Shown here in pieces: positions 30,114 to 39,237 of a stretch of 64,000 nt of DNA; the stretch's first letter is position 1, and each line of letters starts with the position of its first letter. The position numbers were made by a program, and so were the translations under genes. The notes under the pieces were generated by a model that was not told the DNA's origin, ran no database searches, and was given only the letters and a program-made list of their open reading frames with translations. The stretch comes from CAVURS01 sp963795385 (GTDB taxonomy: Bacteria; Actinomycetota; Actinomycetes; Actinomycetales; CAVURS01): the NCBI GenBank assembly GCA_963795385.1, contig CAWCHK010000014.1, positions 1-64,000 of the forward strand, given 5' to 3'.

Positions 30114-30968
30114 TCAGGCACATATTCCAGAACTCTGGTCGAAGATGACGCGCTCGGGGCCCGCCAGGACAAGAAAGCGCTTGCCCCTCGCTCGCCCGAC
30201 CAAGGTGAGGCCCGCCTGCCGCGCCAGCTCGACGCCCCATGCAGTGAAGCCCGAGCGCGATATGAGGATTGGAATTCCCATGCGCACGGTTTTGATGATC
30301 ATTTCGGATGTCAGCCGGCCGGTCGTGTAAAAGATCTTGTCGCCGCCCGCGATGCCATTGCGGTGCATGTAGCCCGCAATCTTGTCGACTGCGTTGTGGC
30401 GGCCGACGTCCTCCATATAGAGCAGCGGTTCGTCTTGCCAGCATAGTATGGCGCCGTGCATTGCACCGGCTTCGAGATAGAGAGAAGGGATCGTGTTGAT
30501 TGTCTGCGTAAGCCGATAGAGCCATGAGGTACGCAGCTCACATCGCGGCAGCTTAATACCCTCGATAACTTCCATCAGGTCGCCGAATGCCGTCCCCTGC
30601 GCGCAACCAGATGTCTGGGTTTTCTTGCGCAGCTTCTCCTCATAGTTGGTTTTGCGCGCGGTGCGGACAACAACTACTGCCAGTTCCTCGTCGTAGTCGA
30701 TGCCGGTGATCGTATCGTTCGACTTCAGCATGCCCTGATTGAGAAAATATCCGACGGCCAGATCTTCGGGATAATCACCGATGGTCATGGCCGTGACGAT
30801 TTCTTGCCCGTTGAGGAACAGGGTGAGCGATCTCTCAACCGGCACTCGGGTTTCGATGGCTGCCCCGGTATGGTCCACGCCGCTTAGGTTCACGGTTAAG
30901 CGTTGATCGTCAGGGTCTGGCTTGACGCGCAGCCGCTCGATCAGGTTCAGGGTTTCATTATCTGCCAT
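30114..30968 (-). CDS. fdhD: Formate dehydrogenase accessory sulfurtransferase FdhD
   Basis: Delivers sulfur from a cysteine desulfurase to the molybdenum cofactor of formate dehydrogenase; sulfuration is required for activity. The 284-residue protein has VERSLTLFLNGQEIVTAMTI, DYPEDLAVGYFLNQGML, the nucleotide/cofactor segment MHGAILCWQDEPLLYMEDVG, RHNAVDKIAGYMHRNGIAGG and TGRLTSEMIIKTVRMGIPIL. E. coli FdhD uses a CxxC pair (Cys121/Cys124). Here the loop reads TQTSGCAQGTAFGD with only one cysteine, Cys122, so this belongs to the single-Cys form. No frameshift. Confidence 0.93.
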   Translation of the reverse strand: MADNETLNLIERLRVKPDPDDQRLTVNLSGVDHTGAAIETRVPVERSLTLFLNGQEIVTAMTIGDYPEDLAVGYFLNQGMLKSNDTITGIDYDEELAVVVVRTARKTNYEEKLRKKTQTSGCAQGTAFGDLMEVIEGIKLPRCELRTSWLYRLTQTINTIPSLYLEAGAMHGAILCWQDEPLLYMEDVGRHNAVDKIAGYMHRNGIAGGDKIFYTTGRLTSEMIIKTVRMGIPILISRSGFTAWGVELARQAGLTLVGRARGKRFLVLAGPERVIFDQSSGICA

Positions 30969-31118
30969 ACAGGCAGGGTAGCATCTTCAACCGGGGCTGC
31001 GAACCATGACTGGTGGGCGATAGGAAGGGTCGATCGCAACTGCGGCATACGGCCCGCGTTCGGAAGACTTCGGTCGCGGATGCGATGTCCGCCGGCAGTA
31101 TTGAGAGGAACTCACGGT

Positions 31119-31466
31119 ATGCCTTTGACCTGGGAGCAGATCTTCGCTCATGCGCTGTCATTTCAGGGAACGGAAGCGGGTACACACTTTGGAAAGCCAA
31201 CCGTCAAAGCGAATGGAAGAGCGTTGATCAGCCCGGCCCGCGAGCCCGGCAGTTTCGTTCTCCACACTAACGCGGCAACCAAGCTCCTCCTGCTTGAAAC
31301 CGATCCCAACACCTATTGGCAAACGCCTCACTATGAGGGCTGGCCATCCCTTCTGGTCCGCTATGACAGCTCGGATCCGCAACGCGTTCTGGCGATGACA
31401 GAGCAAGCCTACAAGCTGGCGATGGCTGGCAAGCCGCCTAGAAAACGCAAAGCAAACCTACGCTGA
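31119..31466 (+). CDS. MmcQ/YjbR family protein
   Basis: A 115-residue protein of the MmcQ/YjbR (CyaY-like fold) family, often labelled DNA-binding but without a settled role. It starts MPLTWEQIFAHALSFQGTEA and continues GTHFGKPTVKANGRALISPA, with FVLHTNAATKLLLLETDPNT and WPSLLVRYDSSDPQRVLAMT, the usual family path: an N-terminal alpha hairpin, a beta sheet with the conserved Lys, and a C-terminal helix. ATG at 31119 is chosen because the family starts there. Divergent from fdhD with 150 bp between. Confidence 0.75.
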   Translation: MPLTWEQIFAHALSFQGTEAGTHFGKPTVKANGRALISPAREPGSFVLHTNAATKLLLLETDPNTYWQTPHYEGWPSLLVRYDSSDPQRVLAMTEQAYKLAMAGKPPRKRKANLR

Positions 31467-31530
31467 ACACAGAGAATGGTGGGCTCCCGAAGCGACCGAA
31501 ACCGACACACGGGCAGTGACCAGACTTAGA

Positions 31531-31782
31531 TCACTTCACCGCAGACCAAGGACTGACCGCCGTTTCAGCGAGCGATCTTTCCTGATTGTTGCCAAGGTCA
31601 CGCACGCGATAGTTCGGCACTCCCGTCTCATCTGATGCGGGCAGAAGACGTGTGATGCGATACGGACCTGGCGCGACTCCCTCGGAATTCGCGATCACTG
31701 TATCGTCGATCTTGAACCGGTATGACAACACGCTCCGCCCTCCATTGCAGGCGGTATTGGTTTGCCGGGAATGCGGCTTCAT
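31531..31782 (-). CDS. Small hypothetical protein
   Basis: An 83-residue frame starting MKPHSRQTNTACNGG. From about residue 19 it reads VLSYRFKIDDTVIANSEGVA, PGPYRITRLLPASDETGVPN and YRVRDLGNNQERSLAETAVS. The 'YrFkiGd.V......g.Y.I.rLLP....g..YRvk......eR...E..' layout matches a small SH3-like hypothetical family common in alphaproteobacteria, in which the protein would start near VLSYRF. No function is known to me. Confidence 0.55.
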   Translation of the reverse strand: MKPHSRQTNTACNGGRSVLSYRFKIDDTVIANSEGVAPGPYRITRLLPASDETGVPNYRVRDLGNNQERSLAETAVSPWSAVK

Positions 31783-32466
31783 TTCGTACGTTCGTGGCCA
31801 AACCCCATCAAATCGCCGCGCTTGGCTTGAGGTGGGTTGAGGTTATGAGGGGCTACTTGCTTGGCGCCCATATGCATCGCGACTATCGGGGTCAGTTGGT
31901 CGGATTGGTGTTTGAGCACTGCCGAGATCACTCTACCGGCCTGCTGCGCGCGAACAACTTTTTCGGTCCGCGAATAGCCGGTTTGACGATGAGACTTTGT
32001 CCAATACGTCAGCGATGGGTGGACAATTCACCAACGGGTTACCTGCAGGTCGGCGGCCTGAGAGTCGGTTCGGTTGATGTCTCAGTGCAATATTCGGCAG
32101 GATGCGCTAGCGGGGGTTGGCGAGTGTGGGCATCGGCAGGGTAGGCCGGCCGTGACGACGATGGCTGGTGTCGACGAGCGGGGCAGGCCGATGACGCGCG
32201 ATCAGCACAGGATTAATTCGAGTCGTTTGGCAGCGCTATGACGATTTTATAACATCGGGCTGGGAAGCGTTGTGCATTATCGGGGCGTGCCGGGCTGGGC
32301 CGAGTCACGACGGTCTGGCAGACTGGCCGGGATCTCGCGGCCAGCTTCTGGTATGCCAACAGCGCGGTTGCGATACTTGTTCCGAAACCGTTGAAGACCA
32401 TTTAAGGTTGCACATTGCACAGCAGGCCCAGGTGTCCTCGCCTGCCGGAGGCGGACGCGGCATCAG
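31783..32466. other. 680-bp stretch without a recognised gene
   Basis: No frame shows domain character. A plus-strand frame at 31,722-32,144 and a minus-strand frame at 32,213-32,401 are open but have compositions expected by chance. Base composition is lower in GC than the nearby operons. I see no strong hairpin or repeat. Confidence 0.4.
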
Positions 32467-32772
32467 ATGACCTCAGACTCCCCGAATGAATTGGTCCATG
32501 ACCCCCCCTCAACCAACAGTCAGCAGCTGCTGAGCCTGGCGCTTGATGCATATCTCGCAGGCTATGGAGAAGTAGCGCAAAATCTGACGCTATTGGCAAA
32601 TAGGTGGAATGAAGAAACCAGGCACGGCCGTCTTGGCGCCATAGCAAGGATAATTCTCACGCGCGCCAAAATACCAGGGCAGGGCTTCGATACATTGTTC
32701 GACGGGCTTAACCTGTCCGAGCTTTCCGGCCAAAAATTGCCGAAGGCGTCCGGCTGCCAGGGTTCTGATTAG
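32467..32772 (+). CDS. Hypothetical protein, 101 residues
   Basis: The frame begins MTSDSPNELVHDPPSTNSQQ and then has an amphipathic helical middle (LLSLALDAYLAGYGEVAQNL, TLLANRWNEETRHGRLGAIA) and a polar end. Its residue usage looks more protein-like than that of neighbouring frames, and it reads toward the acyltransferase gene 264 bp downstream. I do not recognise a family, and it may not be real. Confidence 0.35.
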   Translation: MTSDSPNELVHDPPSTNSQQLLSLALDAYLAGYGEVAQNLTLLANRWNEETRHGRLGAIARIILTRAKIPGQGFDTLFDGLNLSELSGQKLPKASGCQGSD

Positions 32773-33036
32773 TCCCCGATTTGTGCTCTGGTCGGAAACC
32801 AGCGCAGCTGCGGCCTCCGCTGCGCACGATTCGTCAGCGAAGAGGGGTTTGATAGGATTTTCGTCCCGAACTCATAGGGTATTCACAGGCTAAGCGAGCA
32901 TTCCGCGATAAATCGGAGTGGCGCGCCGCAGGTGAGATTGAGCAGTCGGCAAAACTGCGTTACCCAATGTTTAGATTTGCGAGCGTGTGGGGCAGAGTGC
33001 ACTTGCAGATCAATGGGGCTTGGTCAGGGGGACGCC

Positions 33037-33705
33037 ATGGATCTAATTGAATCCCGTCGTCATGTAGATGAAAATATCTCTGTGGTTCTGGCGGATACAC
33101 CAGCGCTCAAATCCGAAAGTTACCGCTTACGCTATCAGGTTTATTGCGTTGAACGAGGCTTTGAGGAGGGCGGCAACGGCATAGAGAAAGACGCCGCCGA
33201 TGACCGATCGCGCCATGCTCTGGTCATTCATAGTGCTACTCAAACTGCTGTCGGCTCAGTCAAAGTCGTGGCTCCCGGCGAAGGCCCGAGCGCGTATCCG
33301 ATGGCCGATGCGTGTCAGTCGGACCTGCTCCGTCAGTTGCCGCTACGCACAACCGGTGAAGTCTCTCGATTCGCCATTTCCAAGGCCCGCCGAATGGACT
33401 GCAGTGACACAGCGATGGTGCGGCTGGGTCTTATCCAGGGGATAGTTCGTCTAAGCCATGAGATGGGCTTGACGCACTGGTGCGCAATAATGGAACCTGC
33501 CCTGCTTCGTTTGCTACGGATGAACGCAATACACTTTGCCCCGCTGGGACCGACCGTTGAATATCACGGGATTCGGCAACCGGCGTACGGTCATATTCGG
33601 ACTGTCCTGGATCGAATCCGGCGTGAGCAGTGGCATGTCTGGAATTATATCACTCTTGGCGGCTTGCTCTGCCATCAACATTCCCAGGAGTACTTAGTGG
33701 CATAA
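33037..33705 (+). CDS. Exosortase/PEP-CTERM-associated-type acyltransferase (GNAT/AHL-synthase fold)
   Basis: A 222-residue protein starting MDLIESRRHVDENISVVLAD. The core SYRLRYQVYCVERGFEEGGN resembles both acyl-homoserine-lactone synthases (LuxI: 'RyevF...lgw') and the PEP-CTERM/exosortase system-associated acyltransferases ('RyqVYC.E.gFE'). It continues EKDAADDRSRHALVIHSATQ, TAVGSVKVVAPGEGPSAYPM, EVSRFAISKARRM and LTHWCAIMEPALLRLLRMNA. The second family fits better because of the RYQVYC-x-E-x-GFE motif and the later EVSRFAISK. These enzymes probably acylate an amino acid-like substrate with a fatty acyl group, but the product is unknown. No exosortase is visible in the window. The last 56 bases overlap the convergent ABC gene. 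Confidence 0.7.
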   Translation: MDLIESRRHVDENISVVLADTPALKSESYRLRYQVYCVERGFEEGGNGIEKDAADDRSRHALVIHSATQTAVGSVKVVAPGEGPSAYPMADACQSDLLRQLPLRTTGEVSRFAISKARRMDCSDTAMVRLGLIQGIVRLSHEMGLTHWCAIMEPALLRLLRMNAIHFAPLGPTVEYHGIRQPAYGHIRTVLDRIRREQWHVWNYITLGGLLCHQHSQEYLVA

Positions 33706-34678
33706 GCTGTTCGACCAGGTGGCATGCAGCCTGGTAGCCGCCCGGCAAAACGTGCGGCTTGGGGATTTCGACACGGCAGCGATCGAACACAAGCGGGCAG
33801 CGCGGGTGGAACGCGCAGCCGTTCGGGATCGCCAGCGGCGACGGCAATTCCCCGGCCAATGCCGCGTGCTCACTGCGTCGGCCAGCCTGCATCTGAGGAG
33901 CAGCGCGCAACAGCGCCTTGGTGTAGGGATGCAACGGCGAACCAAAGACCGTTGCTGCGTCACCTATCTCGACGACACGCCCGAGATACATCACCGCGAC
34001 CCGGTGCGCGAGATGCCGCACGACTCGCAGGTCATGCGACACGAACAGAATCGCAAGGCCGAGGTCACGCTGAAGATCCAGCAGCAGATTCAAGATCTGT
34101 GCTTGCACCGAGACATCGAGCGCCGACACTATTTCGTCGGCAATCAGCAACTCGGGCTGCACGGACAGGGCGCGCGCTATGGCGACTCGCTGGCGCTGCC
34201 CGCCGGAGAACTCATGCGGAAGCCGTCTTGCTGCGTCGGCTGGCAGCCGCACAAGAGACAGTAGTTCGGCGATCCGCGCCGTTCGGCCGGATGGGGGTAC
34301 GATCCGATGTACGCGCAATGCCTCGTCCAAAGCTTCTCCCACGGTCATGCGTGGGTTGAGCGAGCCATAGGGATCCTGAAACACCAGTTGGACGCGGCGA
34401 TTGTAGCGTCGTAGTGATTCGCCCTGCAGCGCACGCACGTCTTCGCCGGCAAAGTGGATCTGGCCGGAATCGAGTTCGATCAATCGCACCAAGGCCCGCG
34501 CCAGCGTGCTCTTGCCGCAGCCGGATTCCCCAACCACGGCCAATGTCTCTCCGCGGGCGATCGACAGAGTGATGCCATTTAGTGCGTGGACCTCGGCACG
34601 CTTGCCATGCCAGGCGATGCCACGGACTGGAAAGCTGCGTACCAGGTTCCCTGCGCGCAACAGTTCGCCCGCCATCAT
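33650..34678 (-). CDS. dppF: Peptide/nickel-type ABC transporter ATP-binding protein (DppF-like)
   Basis: A 342-residue ATPase of the oligopeptide/dipeptide importer class. Walker A is AVVGESGCGKSTLARALVRL, the signature PHEFSGGQRQRVAIARALS, Walker B PELLIADEIVSALDVS, and the C-terminal Opp/Dpp extension has NGCAFHPRCPLVFDRCRVEI with the Fe-S-like Cys pattern common in this class. Walker B is followed by ExVSALD rather than the usual EPTSALD, a minor change. The start overlaps the dppD stop by 4 bp. It is the last gene of a five-gene operon and energises import with DppD. Confidence 0.92.
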   Translation of the reverse strand: MMAGELLRAGNLVRSFPVRGIAWHGKRAEVHALNGITLSIARGETLAVVGESGCGKSTLARALVRLIELDSGQIHFAGEDVRALQGESLRRYNRRVQLVFQDPYGSLNPRMTVGEALDEALRVHRIVPPSGRTARIAELLSLVRLPADAARRLPHEFSGGQRQRVAIARALSVQPELLIADEIVSALDVSVQAQILNLLLDLQRDLGLAILFVSHDLRVVRHLAHRVAVMYLGRVVEIGDAATVFGSPLHPYTKALLRAAPQMQAGRRSEHAALAGELPSPLAIPNGCAFHPRCPLVFDRCRVEIPKPHVLPGGYQAACHLVEQLMPLSTPGNVDGRASRQE

Positions 34679-35659
34679 GACGCGACACGGAATTCACCCG
34701 GTACCACGCCATGTGGGTAGAGGCAGGCACTCGCGTGGTCGGCTGCAAGTGAGCGCAGGTCGGGCTGTTCCCGTGTACAATCAGCGCTTGCGAGCATGCA
34801 GCGCGGCGCGAAGCGGCACCCTGGCGGAAGCTGCAGCGGGTCGGGCGGCGTGCCGGGTATCGCCGACAGATGCTGGCGCGCGTCCGTTGCCCGCGGCACG
34901 GAGTTGATCAGGCCCAGGGTGTATGGGTGTGCAGGGTGCGAGAGAACTGTCTCGACTGGCCCGGTTTCCATCAAGCGGCCGCTGTAAAGAACTGCCACAC
35001 GGTCGCACGTCTCCGCCACGACCCCAAGGTCATGGGTGACCAGGACCACGCTCATCGACAACTCCCGTCGCAGGCGAAGCAGGAGCTTTAGGATCTGGTC
35101 CTGTATCGTGACGTCGAGCGACGTCGTCGGCTCGTCCGCCAACAGCAACTTCGGCTCGGCGGCGAGTGCAATGCCAAGCATCGCCCGCTGCCGCATGCCG
35201 CCGGAGAACTCGTGCGGGTAACTTGACAGACGCCGGCGCGCGTCGGGAATGCCGACCATGATCAAGCACCTCGCTGGCACGCGATCGCGCGGCACGGCCA
35301 CGCAACCCGCGGTGCTCGGCGAGGCTTTCGGTGATCTGCTGTCCGATCGGCAGTACCGGGTTCAATGCGCTCATTGGCTCTTGGAACACGATGGCGATTT
35401 CGCCGCCGCGCAGCGCCTGCATCTCAGGTTCTGCAAGCGTTGTCAGGTCTCGGCCTCGCCAAGCGACTGTGCCGGAGGTTTGCGCGATGTGCGGCAGCAG
35501 GCGAAGAATGGCGCGCAGCATAAGGCTCTTGCCTGAACCGGATTCGCCGACCACGCCGAGTACTTCTCCAGCGCGGACGTCGAGGCTGACGTCCTGCACC
35601 GGCGTGATGTTGCCGATGCGGATAGTCAGATTGCGAACCGAGAGAAGCGGCGCGATCAT
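34675..35659 (-). CDS. dppD: Peptide/nickel-type ABC transporter ATP-binding protein (DppD-like), one frameshift
   Basis: Second ATPase of the importer, about 327 residues. The first part is MIAPLLSVRNLTIRIGNITP with Walker A GVVGESGSGKSLMLRAILRL and Q-loop IAIVFQEPMSALNP. One base error near 35,260 shifts the frame between RASEVLD and MVGIPDARRR. The second part has SYPHEFSGGMRQRAMLGIAL, Walker B PKLLLADEPTTSLDVTIQDQ, the H-loop SVVLVTHDLGVVAE and the Cys-containing CRFAPRCMLASADC end. Overlaps dppC by 4 bp at its start and dppF by 4 bp at its end, so the operon is tightly coupled. Confidence 0.92.
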
Positions 35660-36529
35660 GTCCGCCGGCGCAGCCTGAGGGCGATGCCATCACCCAACAG
35701 GCTGAAGCCCATCCCGGCCAGTACGATCGCGAGGCCAGGGAAGATGGACATCCACCAGGCGGTGGTCATGAAGTTCTTGCCGTCAGCGATCAGCACGCCC
35801 CATTCGGCGGTCGGCGGTTGCGCGCCAAGCCCGAGATAGCCAAGGCTCGATCCGAGCAGAATCACCAGCGCCATGTCGGTCATCCAGTAGATGATCGACG
35901 GCGTGATGGCGTTGGGCAAGCAGATGCCTGAAGATGATGCGTGCTGTTCCATATCCCATGACCCGGCCGGCATCGGCATAGTCGCGCCGCTTCTGCGCAA
36001 TGATCTCGGCACGCATCAGGCGCGCGTAGAACACCCAGCTTACCGCCGAGACAGCGACGTACATGTTCAGCAGCCCAGGACCCAATACTGCGACGATTGC
36101 GATCACGAGCACAAGAAAGGGTATCGTGATCAGCAGATCGACCAATCGGCGGAACAGCGTGTCGATCAGGCCGCCAGCGTAACCGATCAGCGCACCGACA
36201 AAGGTTCCGAAGACCGCCGCGAACACTGTGCCAAAGATGGCGATCTGCAGGTCGATGCGCGCCGCCCAGATCGTGCGCGAAAGGATGTCGCGGCCGAAAT
36301 TGTCAGTGCCGAACGGGTGCGCCCAACTCGGCGGTTGCAGCAATGAGTGATAGTCGAATGCGTCAGGCGGATAGGGTGCGATGTGTTCCGGCACCACAGC
36401 ACAGGCCAGCAACATCAGCAGAATGACGGCGCCCACAATCAGGCCAGATCCCGCGCGCTGTTGTCGCGCGTTCACTGAAGCGATCTGTTGGGGCGGCTGG
36501 AGAATCGCCTCTGCAACTGCCTCGGTCAC
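35656..36529 (-). CDS. dppC: ABC transporter permease (DppC-like), one frameshift
   Basis: Inner-membrane channel subunit. GTG at 36529 overlaps the dppB stop (GTGA). The N-terminal helix GLIVGAVILLMLLACAVVPE precedes the hallmark HPFGTDNFGRDILSRTIWAA of DppC/OppC, then helices including GTFVGALIGYAGGLIDTLFR and VDLLITIPFLVLVIAIVAVL. The EAA-type cytoplasmic loop is AQKRRDYADAGRVMGYGTAR, which interacts with the ATPases. A base error near 35,925 shifts the frame between IIFRHL and LPNAITPSIIYWMTD. The protein then ends with FPGLAIVLAGMGFSLLGDGI ALRLRRRT. Restored length about 291 residues. Confidence 0.9.
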
Positions 36530-37470
36530 GTTGCTCCCCGTGGGTCGAGCAGCGCCTGCAGCGCATCGACCGCGAGGAACACCACAGAGACCAACACACA
36601 AAGCACTATCGTCAGTCCCTGCACCACGGCGTAATCGCGGGAGAAGATGCTGTCGACCATCAGGCGTCCGACGCCGGGGATGCCGAACACGGTCTCGGTG
36701 ATCACCGCGCCGCCTACCAGCGAGCTGACGTTCAGCCCGAGCAGTGTCACAGTCGAAATCGAGGCATTGCGCAACACATGCCGCCCAAGCACCACGCGGC
36801 GGCGCAGGCCCTTGGCCGTCGCGAAGCTGACGAACTCGGCATGCAGCACCTCGATCAGCGATGACCGGAGATTGCGCATCAGGATCGCGCTGAGCAGGCT
36901 AAGCGCCAAGGTCAGCGCCGGCAGGAACAGATAATAGATGTCCTCGGCAAATCCACTGCCGATGCCGCCGACGGGGAACCAGCGCAAGCCCGGCGGCCAA
37001 GCGTGATCAGCAGCATCAGCCCAATGTAGAATACCGGCATCGACAGACTCAATTGCGAGATACCGCGGATGACGGCATCGGCCCAGCCGCCTTGCCGCAA
37101 TGCGCCGACGAAAGCGAGCGGCACCGCGATCAGCAGTGCCAGCAACGCCGCCATCGCCGTCAGCAACAGGGTGACCGGCAGCCGCTCCGCAATCAATTGG
37201 GACACCGGAATCTGCATGCTGACCGACTCACCCAGATTGAGCGTCGCGATCCGAGCGAGGAACGCCCAGAACTGCACCGGAATCGAACGGTCGAGCCCAA
37301 GGTCATGATGCAGTTGAGCGATCGCGGCCGTCGGAGCCGCGCTCGCCCAGCATCACCTGCGCCGGATCACCCGGCAGCAGGTGCATCAGGGTAAACACCA
37401 GCACCGCCACCAGCAGCACCGTGGCCACGATCTGCAGCACGCGGCGGCCGAGGATGCCGAGCAGGTACAC
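36526..37470 (-). CDS. dppB: ABC transporter permease (DppB-like), frameshifted
   Basis: First permease of the importer, about 315 residues from GTG at 37470. The N-terminus LLGILGRRVLQIVATVLLVA and the motif VFTLMHLLPGDPAQVMLGER are diagnostic of DppB/OppB. Frames shift near 37,330 (before LDRSIPVQFWAFLARIATLN) and near 36,985. Later segments are ERLPVTLLLTAMAALLALLI, QLSLSMPVFYIGLMLLI, RNLRSSLIEVLHAEFVSFAT (EAA loop: FVSFATAKGLRRR) and GIPGVGRLMVDSIFSRDYAV. It ends LQALLDPRGAT with the stop inside the dppC start codon region. Confidence 0.9.
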
Positions 37471-37487
37471 GGCGTTCGTCGGCCGCG

Positions 37488-39074
37488 TCAGGATTCGAGA
37501 TAAGTGCCGGCGAAAAGATTGTTGCCCAGTGGGATCTGGACGAAATCCTTGACCTTCTTCGCCATAGCGACCGGATATGGAACTTCGAAGCCGAAGATGA
37601 TCGGCGCTGCGGCGAAGTAGCGTTCCTGGATCTCCTTGTATTGTGCGGCGCGCTTGACCGGATCCAGTTCCTGCTGACTGTCCACGAACAGCTTGTCGAT
37701 CACCGGATCATCCCAGCCCGAATGCCGGTTCTGGATCGTGGGATAGTAGCGAACATAAGACGTGATCTCGTTCGGATCGTTGATATCGTTGGTCCACAGC
37801 GACGTGAGCATCTGGAAATCGGCGGCATTGTAGCGCGCCAGGCGTGTGGCGGACTCCATCTGCTCGATCTTCAGCCGGACGCCCGAGCTGGCGCCCACAT
37901 CTGTTGCAGCGCAGTCGCCTTCGCGACGTCGTCCGCATTGCCGGCGATGGTGAACAACGTGATGTCGAAGCCGTGCGCCTAGTCCGATTGGCCGAGCAGC
38001 GCCTTGGCCTTGGTCAGGTCGTACGGATAGAGCGGGCCCGTGCCGTAGGACAGCGGCGTGGACATCGGCATGAAGCTCTGTTCCGGCGTGCCGATGCCAT
38101 AGGTCACCACCTGGATCAGCGCCTGCTTGTCGGTGGCGTGGTTCAGCGCCTGACGCACGCGCACGTCGTTCAGCGGGTTCTTGGTGCCATCCTTCAGCGT
38201 GGGGCGGTTGTTGAGGGTAAAATAATTCACCTGTGCCGCCGGGAACAGTACCATGTTCAGCTGCGGGTCCGACTTCAGCTCGGCGACGCGTGAGTAGGGA
38301 ATGAACTCCGCGACGTCTATCTCGCCCGCCTTCAGCTTCAGGATGCGCGTCGCGTCATCGGGAATGATCACGAATCTGACGTTGTCCAGATAGGGCAATG
38401 GCTTGCCGTCCGCGCCCTGCTTCCAGTAGTACGGGTTACGCGTCATCACCATTTCGCTGTTGCGGTTCCAGCTCTTCAGGATAAACGGTCCCGAGCCGAC
38501 GGGATGTTGCGCGAAGGACTTGGACTTGTCGTCCAGTGTGGCGCCTGGCTGCCGCCATGATCAGCTTTCGAAGGCACGATGCCAGCATTGAACGTCGCCA
38601 GCGCCTGCAGCATGGTCGGGTCGGGATGTTTGAGGTGAAGGATCACGGTGTCATCGCCCTGTGTATCGACGCCGGCGATCGACGCCAGCAGGAACTGGAA
38701 TTCGCCGCCCGGTTGCCTTGTCGGCCGCGCGTTCGAGCGACCACTTCACATCGCTCGACCGTCAGCGGCGAGCCGTCGGCGAACTTCAGGTCGGGCCGCA
38801 GCTTGAAGGTCATCGGTCGTGCCGTCCTGACTGACCGTGCCAGGACGATGCCAGGCCCGGAGTCACGCTCTTTCCGTCGTCCGTCGGCTGGGTCAGCGTG
38901 TCGTAGATATTGAGCGAGATCCAGATGTCGGCATTCTGCGCGGTATGTGACAGGGTCGAGATAAATGCAGTCGGTTTGCCGGCCGAAAACCAGCGTACCG
39001 CCACGCGTCGCCGCGCGCGCCGGTCGCCGATCGTCGAAAGCACTGCGACAGTCAGGAAGCGTACGGCGTCGCAT
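37488..39074 (-). CDS. dppA: Periplasmic peptide-binding protein of ABC importer (SBP family 5), frameshifted
   Basis: Solute-binding protein family 5, which captures peptides or related solutes in the periplasm for DppBCDF. Pieces in several frames: GGTLVFGRQTDCIYLDPVT near the N-terminus, then ADIWISLNIYDTLTQPTDDG, MTFKLRPDLKFADGSPLTVE, NPYYWKQGADGKPLPYLDNV, VRFVIIPDDATRILKLKAGE, NDVRVRQALNHATDKQALIQ and the final AAPIIFGFEVPYPVAMAKKV with FAGTYLES. At least six shifts lie between 37,900 and 39,050, the worst-preserved gene of the operon. The substrate cannot be inferred. The signal peptide region near 39,074 is also garbled, so the start is approximate. Confidence 0.82.
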
Positions 39075-39237
39075 CGGAGCCTCCTTTGCAGACGGGGTAT
39101 CACGACGTTAGCCGCTCTGCCGATCAAGCGCCATGGCGCGGCCCTGCTCGGTCTCTGCCGTTGCCTGGCAAGGTCGCTTGCCGCATGTTCCGCGGGGATG
39201 GACGGCTAAGCCGCCTGCGCAACGGAAAGGGTCCGCA

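Noticed and set aside
20986..31000. Genomic island integrated at tRNA-Lys
   Set aside because: No integrase, no repeat of the tRNA end, and the formate dehydrogenase locus has base composition like the rest of the block.
33037..33705. Quorum-sensing signal synthase (LuxI)
   Set aside because: The RYQVYC...GFE motif fits the exosortase-associated acyltransferase family better, and no LuxR partner is near.
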